Source of the DNA: Sanguibacter suaedae
Lineage (GTDB): Bacteria; Actinomycetota; Actinomycetes; Actinomycetales; Cellulomonadaceae
Assembly (NCBI RefSeq): GCF_016342785.1
Contig: NZ_JAEINH010000002.1
Span: 96,019 to 160,018 of the forward strand
Length of the DNA: 64,000 bases
Reading direction: 5' to 3'
Shown: positions 59,047 to 64,000 of the stretch, one piece after another
Layout: every line of letters starts with the position of its first letter
How positions within the stretch are numbered: position 1 is the stretch's first letter
The notes under the pieces: generated by a model
Told to the model about the DNA's origin: nothing
Database searches by the model: none
What the model saw: only the letters and a program-made list of their open reading frames with translations
Made by a program: the position numbers and the translations under genes

Positions 59047-59089
59047 GGACCCCCGTGCTCGCCCCGACAGGGAACGAGCGCGGGGGTCC
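59047..59089 (+). terminator. Terminator after fprA
   Basis: A 15-bp stem (59047-59061 with 59075-59089, one G-U pair) and 13-nt loop, starting 15 nt after the fprA stop and followed by TGTCGTT. Confidence 0.8.
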
Positions 59090-59168
59090 TGTCGTTGAAC
59101 CAGGTGGGCACGTGTCGTCCCAGGGTGCCGGTCCAGGGCGCCCCGGCGCGTGACGAGGAGTGATGCTC

Positions 59169-60047
59169 GTGGGCCACCGGCACTTCAACGGCCTGAAGAC
59201 CGCTGCGCTGTTCGGCGTGATGTGGGCGGTCCTCCTCGGCCTCTGGGCCGCCGTGGGGCAGGGCAACGGCACGATGCTCGTGCTGTTCTGCGGGATCGGT
59301 CTCGCGGGGACCGCGTACACGTACTGGAACTCGGACAAGCTCGCCATCCGCGCCATGCGGGCGCGCCCCGTGAGCGAGATCGAGCAGCCGGAGATGTACC
59401 GCATCGTCCGCGAGCTCTCGATCGCCGCACGGCAGCCCGTGCCACGCCTCTACGTGTCGCCGACCATGGCGCCCAACGCCTTCGCGACGGGCCGCAACCC
59501 CCAGAACGCCGCCGTGTGCTGCACGGAGGGCATCCTGCAGCTCCTCGACGCGCGAGAGCTGCGCGGGGTCCTCGGCCACGAGCTCATGCACGTCTACAAC
59601 CGGGACATCCTCACGTCCTCCGTCGCGGCAGCGTTCGCCGGTCTCATCACCGGCCTGGCCCAGTTCCTCATGTTCTTCGGCGGCAGCCGTGAGCGCGGCG
59701 GCAACCCGTTGGCGGCCCTCGCGATGGCGCTCCTCGCGCCGCTCGCAGCGACGCTCGTCCAGCTCGCCATCTCCCGGACCCGGGAGTTCGACGCCGACGA
59801 GGACGGCGCGACCCTCACCGGCGACCCGCTCGCTCTCGCGTCTGCGCTGCGCAAGCTCGACTCCGGGACCAAGCGCGCCCCGCTGCCCGAGAACCCCGAC
59901 CTCGTGGACGTCTCCCACCTCATGATCGCCAACCCGTTCCGTGGGGCGGGCGTCGGTCGCCTCTTCGCGACGCACCCGCCGATGACCGAGCGGGTCGCCC
60001 GTCTGGAGCGGATGGCGGGCGCCCGCGGCCCGGTGGCCCGCTCCTGA
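59169..60047 (+). CDS. htpX: HtpX-like M48 membrane metalloprotease
   Basis: About 292-aa integral-membrane protease for turnover of damaged membrane proteins. The zinc motif is H137-E138-L-M-H141 in [12 protein letters not shown], and the third ligand is the Glu of [13 protein letters not shown]. Two N-terminal helices (about 10-50) and two more after the zinc motif fit the family, as does HFNGLKTA at the start and [12 protein letters not shown] at the end. The GTG at 59169 has GAGGAG 8 nt upstream; the ATG at 59163 is only 2 nt from it. Confidence 0.93.
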   Translation: MGHRHFNGLKTAALFGVMWAVLLGLWAAVGQGNGTMLVLFCGIGLAGTAYTYWNSDKLAIRAMRARPVSEIEQPEMYRIVRELSIAARQPVPRLYVSPTMAPNAFATGRNPQNAAVCCTEGILQLLDARELRGVLGHELMHVYNRDILTSSVAAAFAGLITGLAQFLMFFGGSRERGGNPLAALAMALLAPLAATLVQLAISRTREFDADEDGATLTGDPLALASALRKLDSGTKRAPLPENPDLVDVSHLMIANPFRGAGVGRLFATHPPMTERVARLERMAGARGPVARS

Positions 60048-60110
60048 GGCGCGTTCCTGCCCCGGGTGCCGAGCGCCAACCCGTGTGATCCTGACGGAGG
60101 TGGTGCGGGC

Positions 60111-60932
60111 TCAGCGGGCGAGGAGGGCCTCCAGGACGCGCGCGACGCCGTCCTCGTCGTTGCTCGAGGTGGTGTCGGTAGCGGCGGCGAGCACCTCGGG
60201 GTCGGCGTTCGCGACGGCGAACGAGCGGCCTGCCCACCGCAGCATCGGCAGGTCGTTGGGCATGTCCCCGAAGGCCCACACGTCCGCGGCGGGGACGTCG
60301 TGCGTGGTGCACCAGCGGGCGAGCGCCGCCGCCTTGGTGACGCCCGGTGCGGTCATCTCGGCGAGCCCGGCGGCACCGGAGTGCGCCAGCAGGGCGCGGT
60401 CGCCGACGGTCGCGAGGACGTCGGCGAGGAACGCGGCCCGGGGGAGCCCCGGGTGGCGGGCGAGGAGCTTCCCGACGGTGGGCGCGCCGGGCGCGTCCAG
60501 GGCGCTCTCGACGGGGGACACGAGGACGCCCTCGCTGCCGGGGATGTCATCGGCGTCGTCGACGTCGAGGAACCCCGGGTCCAGGACCGCGCCGTCGGGA
60601 CCCTCGAGCCCGAGGGCGACACCGGGGGCTGCGCCCCGGAGGTCCGCCACGATGGCCCGCAGGCCGGACGGGTCGAACCCGTGGACAGCGCTCACGGCGC
60701 GCGTGGCGACCTCGTACACGCAGGCACCGTTGAGACAGATGATGTGCCCGTGCCCTCCGACGGCGTCCGCCAGCCCCGGGAGCCATCGTGGTGGGCGCGC
60801 GGTGACGAAGACGACCTCGATGCCCTCCCGCTCCACGTCGCGCAGGGCGCGGCGTGTGCACGGGGAGAGCGTGCCGGCCGACGTCAGGAGGGTCCCGTCG
60901 AGGTCCGTGGCGACCAGGCGCGGTCGTGTCAC
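60111..60932 (-). CDS. Cof-type HAD-IIB family hydrolase
   Basis: 273-aa sugar-phosphate-phosphatase-like protein. HAD motif I is ATDLDGTLL (D10, D12), motif II VTARP, motif III the Lys in [11 protein letters not shown], motif [14 protein letters not shown]; the IIB cap lies between. Substrate not predictable. GTG start overlaps the yajQ stop by four bases (GTGA), so it is translationally coupled to YajQ. It converges on htpX with a 63-nt gap that holds no clear hairpin. Confidence 0.9.
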   Translation of the reverse strand: MTRPRLVATDLDGTLLTSAGTLSPCTRRALRDVEREGIEVVFVTARPPRWLPGLADAVGGHGHIICLNGACVYEVATRAVSAVHGFDPSGLRAIVADLRGAAPGVALGLEGPDGAVLDPGFLDVDDADDIPGSEGVLVSPVESALDAPGAPTVGKLLARHPGLPRAAFLADVLATVGDRALLAHSGAAGLAEMTAPGVTKAAALARWCTTHDVPAADVWAFGDMPNDLPMLRWAGRSFAVANADPEVLAAATDTTSSNDEDGVARVLEALLAR

Positions 60933-61423
60933 CGGTAGTTGGTGAACTGCACCGCGAAGTCGAGGTCGGCGCCCTTGAGGAGCGTCTGGACCGCCTGGAG
61001 GTCGTCGCGCGACTTGCTCGTCGCCCGGACCTCCTCACCGGTGATCTGGGTCTTCACGCCCTTGGGGCCCTCGTCACGGATGAGCTTCGTGATCTTCTTG
61101 GCGTTCTCGCCGGCCAGCCCTTCCTTGAGGACACCCTCGAGGCGGTACTCCTTGCCCGACGGGCGCGGCTCGTCGTCGCCGGTGTCGAAGGCCTTGAGCG
61201 AGATCCCGCGCTTGATGAGCTTCGTCTGGAAGACGTCGAGGACGGCGAGGACGCGCTCGGAGGAGTTGGCGACGAGCACGATCTTCTCGCCGCTCCAGCT
61301 GATCGACGCGCCGACGTTCTTGAAGTCGTACCGCTGCGCGATCTCCTTGGACGCCTGGTTCAGGGCGTTGTCGACCTCCTGGCGGTCGACCTTGCTGACG
61401 ATGTCCATCGACGAGTCGGCCAT
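60929..61423 (-). CDS. YajQ family nucleotide-binding protein
   Basis: 164-aa protein with two ferredoxin-like halves. N-terminus [36 protein letters not shown], central [23 protein letters not shown] and C-terminal [21 protein letters not shown] match the family throughout. Some YajQ homologues bind cyclic di-GMP and act with transcription factors; the general role is unresolved. GAGGAG precedes the ATG. A palindrome over the -10 box suggests regulated transcription. Confidence 0.94.
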   Translation of the reverse strand: MADSSMDIVSKVDRQEVDNALNQASKEIAQRYDFKNVGASISWSGEKIVLVANSSERVLAVLDVFQTKLIKRGISLKAFDTGDDEPRPSGKEYRLEGVLKEGLAGENAKKITKLIRDEGPKGVKTQITGEEVRATSKSRDDLQAVQTLLKGADLDFAVQFTNYR

Positions 61424-61446
61424 GACGGGGCTCCTCACGGGTAGAG

Positions 61447-61468
61447 ACGGTGGGCTGGTCCCACCGTA
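61447..61468 (-). promoter_or_regulatory. yajQ promoter with overlapping palindrome
   Basis: ACGGTGGG (61447-61454) and CCCACCGT (61460-61467) form a perfect 8-bp-arm inverted repeat with a 5-nt spacer. The minus-strand -10 box TACGGT (61463-61468) lies within one arm, so a protein binding here would block initiation; in RNA it could also fold as a leader hairpin. Confidence 0.5.
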
Positions 61469-61522
61469 TCGGATGCCGTGGCACGCGTCGGTGACCTCTC
61501 GGCACGCGGTGCCGTCCGCGAC

Positions 61523-62485
61523 CTACGGCTCGCGGGCGAGGTCCCGCGCGGCCAGCCGCGAGGCGCGGACCGCGTGGAGCGCGTCGGTGCTGAGGACGAC
61601 CAGCGCGAGCCACACGAGCCCGAAGCCCACCCAGCGGACGGCGGGCATCTCCTCACGGAAGACGAGCACCCCGATGAGGAACTGCAGGAGCGGGGCGACG
61701 TACTGGAGCATCCCCATGACGCGGAGGGGGAGCACGCGGGCGGCCGCCCCGAAGGTCAGGAGCGGCAGGGCGGTCACGACGCCGGTGGAGGCCAGCAGGA
61801 GGGCGTGCGGGACGCCGCCGCCGGTGAGCGAGCTCGACCCCTGGGCGGTGAGCCAGACCAGGTAGCCCAGGGCGACGGGGAAGAGGACCGTGGTCTCGAC
61901 GGCGAGCCCGGGCAGCGCCGCGACGGACGGGCCCACGCGGTTCTTGATGAGCCCGTACACCCCGAAGGACCCGGCGAGGGCGAGGGAGATCCAGGGCACC
62001 CGACCGAGCCCGGCCGTGATGACCACGACGGCCACCGTGCCGACAGCCACCGCGACCCACTGCGCGGGCCGCAGCCGCTCCTTGAGGACGAGGACCGCGA
62101 GGAGGACGGTGACGAGCGGGTTGATGAAGTACCCGAGCGCGGCGTCCACCACCTGGTCCGTGGTGATGCCGTACACGTAGACGATCCAGTTGGTGGCGAC
62201 GAGCACCGCGGCGAGGGCCAGCGTGAGCAGGAGGCGGCGGTCGCGCAGGACCGCCGTGTAGGCGCCGAACTGACGGACGACGGCGAGGAGCAGCGCGCAC
62301 AGGACGAGGCTCCACACCACGCGGTGGGCGATGATCTCGAGGGCGCTCGCGGGCTGGAGCAGGGGGAAGTACAGGGGGAGGACGCCCCACATCGCGTAGG
62401 TGGTGACGCCGAGGAGCAGGCCCCAGCGCTCCGCGGGCGGTCTGACTCCGCCCTGCGGGAGGGGACGGCCGAGGGGTTCGCGCAC
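61523..62485 (-). CDS. rarD: EamA family transporter RarD
   Basis: 320-aa ten-helix transporter of the drug/metabolite superfamily. The RarD pattern is clear: GVTTYAMWGVLPLYFPLL, EIIAHRVVWSLVL, TNWIVYVYGITTDQVVDAALGYFINPLVTVLLAVLVLKERL and GMLQYVAPLLQFLIGVLVFREEMP. Substrate unknown; E. coli RarD is linked to chloramphenicol sensitivity. The GTG at 62485 has TAGGGT 6 nt upstream on the minus strand and no ribosome site. A short 6-bp hairpin at 61500-61514 may end the transcript. Confidence 0.93.
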   Translation of the reverse strand: MREPLGRPLPQGGVRPPAERWGLLLGVTTYAMWGVLPLYFPLLQPASALEIIAHRVVWSLVLCALLLAVVRQFGAYTAVLRDRRLLLTLALAAVLVATNWIVYVYGITTDQVVDAALGYFINPLVTVLLAVLVLKERLRPAQWVAVAVGTVAVVVITAGLGRVPWISLALAGSFGVYGLIKNRVGPSVAALPGLAVETTVLFPVALGYLVWLTAQGSSSLTGGGVPHALLLASTGVVTALPLLTFGAAARVLPLRVMGMLQYVAPLLQFLIGVLVFREEMPAVRWVGFGLVWLALVVLSTDALHAVRASRLAARDLAREP

Positions 62486-62491
62486 GTGCTC

Positions 62492-62497
62492 ACCCTA
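62492..62497 (-). promoter_or_regulatory. Leaderless -10 box of rarD
   Basis: TAGGGT on the minus strand, 6 nt before the GTG, the same arrangement as at menC, menB and menE. Confidence 0.5.
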
Positions 62498-62631
62498 CGG
62501 GTGGCGGCGCACAGCGCTCGGTGCTGCAGCCGATTTCCGCCTGGGGCCTCGCTCTTGTATTGTGGGCTCGCTCCCGAAGGTTCGTACCGGCTCGCCGGTG
62601 CGCTCTCGACGGAGTGCTGGAGAACTGGCCT

Positions 62632-62713
62632 GGCAGCTTGCCCGAGCGGCCAAAGGGAGCTGACTGTAAATCAGCCGCGTCATGCTACGGGGGTTCGAAT
62701 CCCTCAGCTGCCA
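62632..62713 (+). tRNA. tRNA-Tyr (GTA)
   Basis: 82 nt with the long variable arm of class II tRNAs. Acceptor stem GGCAGCT pairs with AGCTGCC; the anticodon loop is CTGTAAA with GTA; the T-arm GGGGGTTCGAATCCCT is regular; discriminator A. CCA is not encoded. Upstream TATTGT at 62558-62563 may be its -10 box. Confidence 0.96.
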
Positions 62714-62717
62714 CCCT

Positions 62718-62751
62718 TGAGAGGCGCCGTCCCCAGGGACGGCGCCTCTCA
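62718..62751 (+). terminator. Terminator after tRNA-Tyr
   Basis: A perfect 15-bp stem (62718-62732 with 62737-62751) with a 4-nt loop, beginning 4 nt after the tRNA end. Confidence 0.85.
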
Positions 62752-62818
62752 GCATCCGGGTTCACGTCCTAGGGCGTGCGTCTCACGAGCGGATTTCGCT
62801 CCGAGCGCCGTGTGCATG

Positions 62819-62824
62819 TACAGT
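62819..62824 (+). promoter_or_regulatory. -10 box of tRNA-Thr
   Basis: TACAGT lies 10 nt before the tRNA 5' end; TTCGCT at 62795-62800 is a weak -35 candidate with 18-nt spacing. Confidence 0.5.
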
Positions 62825-62834
62825 TTTCCGCGCT

Positions 62835-62906
62835 GCCCCCGTAGCTCAGTGGTAGAGCGCAGTCTTGGTAAGACTGAGGTCATGGGTCCGATTCCCATCG
62901 GGGGCT
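62835..62906 (+). tRNA. tRNA-Thr (GGT)
   Basis: 72 nt. Acceptor stem GCCCCCG pairs with CGGGGGC; D-arm GCTCAGTGGTAGAGC; anticodon stem CAGTC/GACTG with loop TTGGTAA, anticodon GGT; T-arm regular; discriminator T. CCA is not encoded. Confidence 0.96.
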
Positions 62907-62971
62907 CTGTTGGTGTGAAGGCGCTCGGCGTGGGAACATCTTTCCCTCGTCGAGCGTTGCGACATCGATGC

Positions 62972-63048
62972 GGCGGGGTAGCTCAGTTGGTCAGAGCGCA
63001 CGGCTCATAATCGTGAGGTCGCGGGTTCGAGCCCCGCCCCCGCTACCA
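62972..63048 (+). tRNA. tRNA-Met (CAT), CCA encoded
   Basis: 77 nt including an encoded CCA. Acceptor GGCGGGG pairs with CCCCGCT (first pair G-U); anticodon loop CTCATAA with CAT; T-arm GCGGGTTCGAGCCCCGC. It lacks the unpaired first acceptor position and the three G-C pair stack typical of initiator tRNA, so it is taken as elongator Met; a tRNA-Ile with modified CAU anticodon is less likely. Confidence 0.93.
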
Positions 63049-63130
63049 GTACTGAACACAACGCGTGCCGGCCGGCGGTGCGCGACAACGAAGCACGTTG
63101 CGCCCCGGCGGCGCGAGAGGTGGCAAGACC

Positions 63131-63301
63131 GTGGCAAGCAAGAGTGCAGACGTTCGCCCGAAGATCACGCTGGCATGCGTGGACTGCAAGGAGCGCAACT
63201 ACATCACCAAGAAGAACCGTCGGAACAACCCCGACCGTCTCGAGCTGGCAAAGTTCTGCCCGCGCTGCGGCAAGCACACCGCTCACCGCGAGACCCGCTG
63301 A
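63131..63301 (+). CDS. rpmG: 50S ribosomal protein L33
   Basis: 56-aa ribosomal protein of the zinc-binding (C+) type: CVDC near residue 16 and CPRC near 43 give the four ligands. Family segments include [34 protein letters not shown] in pattern. The GTG start has GAGAGG upstream. Position between tRNA-Met and the MaoC-like genes is conserved in actinobacteria. The four-Cys form may be exchanged for a Cys-free paralogue under zinc limitation; none is visible here. Confidence 0.96.
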   Translation: MASKSADVRPKITLACVDCKERNYITKKNRRNNPDRLELAKFCPRCGKHTAHRETR

Positions 63302-63329
63302 TCCTCTCGGACAGGTTCACGCAGAAGCG

Positions 63330-63803
63330 ATGACTTCCTCCACGGTCAACCTCGACTACGTCGGGCGCGAGTATCCGGCAGCCGCTCCGTACTCGGTCGG
63401 CCGTGAGAAGGTCAGGGAGTTCGCCTCCGCTGTCGGTTCGACCCACCCCGCGCACCACGACGTGGTCACTGCGCGGGGTTTGGGCTATCCGGACCTGGTC
63501 GCCCCGCCGACGTTCGCGGTGATCATCGCGCAGCGCGCGGAGGCCCAGTACATCGAGGACCCCGCGGCCCGCGTCGACTTCACGCGGGTGGTCCACGCGG
63601 ACGAGCGGTTCACGCACCACCGGCCCATCCACGCCGGCGACGAGCTCGTCACGGTGCTCCACGTCGACTCGATCACGGAGCGGGCGGGCCTGGCCATGGT
63701 CACCACCCGCTGCGAGATCTCGGCGGTGGTTGCCGAGCAGGCCGCCACGGAGCCGGTCGCGACCGTGGTGTCCACCCTCGCGGTGCGAGGAGAGGGACTG
63801 TGA
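63330..63803 (+). CDS. MaoC-like (HadA-type) dehydratase, FAS1-like N-terminal domain
   Basis: 157-aa hot-dog-fold protein. GREYPAAAPYSVGREKVREFASAVGS and the conserved YPDLVAPPTFAVII identify the DUF4442/FAS1-like dehydratase N-domain group that contains mycobacterial HadA. This subunit lacks the catalytic Asp-His pair; the partner gene supplies it. The TGA overlaps the next GTG (GTGA), as in hadAB. The organism probably lacks mycolic acids, so the substrate is open; a role in fatty-acid or polyketide dehydration is possible. Confidence 0.88.
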   Translation: MTSSTVNLDYVGREYPAAAPYSVGREKVREFASAVGSTHPAHHDVVTARGLGYPDLVAPPTFAVIIAQRAEAQYIEDPAARVDFTRVVHADERFTHHRPIHAGDELVTVLHVDSITERAGLAMVTTRCEISAVVAEQAATEPVATVVSTLAVRGEGL

Positions 63804-64000
63804 CGGAGCAGGGGCCCGGCCGCCCCAGCCTCGCATCCCTGTCCGTCGGTGACGCGGTCGGCTCCCGCACGGTCGAGGTGGACCGCGCGCGGCTCGTCCG
63901 GTACGCCGGTGCGAGCGGGGACTTCAACCCCATCCACTGGAACGACGAGCTCGCCCGCGGAGTCGGTCTGCCCGGGGTCATCGCCCACGGGATGTTCACG
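63800..64000 (+). CDS. MaoC-like (HadB-type) hydratase, partial
   Basis: First 67 codons of a hot-dog hydratase; the gene continues beyond the right edge. The hydratase-2 motif is visible: YAGASGDFNPIHWND carries the catalytic Asp and His, followed by GLPGVIAHGMFT. The GTG overlaps the stop of the preceding subunit. Together they form a HadA/HadB-like heterodimer. Confidence 0.9.
   Translation, partial: MTEQGPGRPSLASLSVGDAVGSRTVEVDRARLVRYAGASGDFNPIHWNDELARGVGLPGVIAHGMFT

Noticed and set aside
1-64000. Insertion sequences, prophage genes, integrase sites or CRISPR arrays
   Set aside because: No transposase, integrase or phage-like product and no regularly spaced repeats were seen; the tRNA cluster at 62.6-63.05 kb shows no duplicated 3' end as an attachment scar.

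Overview
The window is GC-rich (roughly 70% or more) actinobacterial chromosome. The gene content (GH6 cellulase with a family 2 carbohydrate-binding module, arabinan-degradation locus, menaquinone and complex I genes, DUF3048, DUF4229, CcsB/ResB cytochrome c maturation, FHA/STPK/PP2C signalling) points to a plant-polysaccharide-degrading member of the Micrococcales, Cellulomonas-like. That placement is inference from content, not from a marker gene. I see no insertion sequence, prophage or CRISPR array; the stretch reads as a stable chromosome backbone.

Layout. 1-10.1 kb: an arabinan/arabino-oligosaccharide locus. A CUT1 sugar ABC transporter (binding protein and two permeases, minus strand; the last gene runs off the left edge) is divergent from a glycosidase operon (GH27, GH51, GH43 lipoprotein, GH127) that ends with an aquaporin-family channel. 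A perfect 16-bp LacI-type palindrome overlaps the probable start of the glycosidase transcript, and a 13/16 copy lies upstream of the binding-protein gene. 10.1-14 kb: HAD phosphatase, glutaredoxin-like protein, the redox repressor Rex, a YceI protein with its divergent MarR regulator, and a histidine phosphatase. 14-18.4 kb: cytochrome c maturation system II (TlpA/ResA-like, CcdA, ResB, CcsB). 18.4-31.2 kb: menaquinone genes menA, menE, menB, menC, menD, menF and menG, interspersed with small membrane proteins, DUF3048, a TetR regulator and an HtrA protease. 31.3-32.7 kb: secreted GH6 cellulase. 33.1-51 kb: one long operon of menJ (geranylgeranyl reductase type) and nuoABCDEFGHIJKLMN. 51-52 kb: polyprenyl diphosphate synthase for the quinone tail. 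52.1-57.5 kb: a Ser/Thr phosphorylation module (PP2C, FHA protein, membrane kinase, FHA-like/helix-turn-helix protein, LpqN-like protein). 57.6-62.5 kb: FprA-type ferredoxin/adrenodoxin reductase, HtpX protease, Cof-type HAD, YajQ, RarD. 62.6-64 kb: tRNA-Tyr, tRNA-Thr, tRNA-Met, rpmG and two MaoC-like hydratases (the second cut by the right edge).

How it fits together. About 35 kb is devoted to building a menaquinone-linked respiratory chain: the quinone head group, its tail, tail reduction, complex I that reduces the quinone, and cytochrome c maturation. Rex, encoded at 11.4 kb, is known in Streptomyces to control nuo through NADH/NAD+; a TTTGTGA-N6-TCACAAA site lies just downstream of a -10-like box ahead of menJ-nuo, which would close that loop within one window.

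A second theme is promoter architecture. Many genes begin with a TANNNT-like -10 box placed 6-8 nt before the start codon, so they are probably leaderless. At 18918-18947 two such boxes sit back to back as a near-perfect palindrome serving two divergent genes. The most novel-looking part is the 52-57.5 kb phospho-signalling cassette, whose FHA-like/HTH protein is a candidate phosphorylation-controlled DNA-binding protein.
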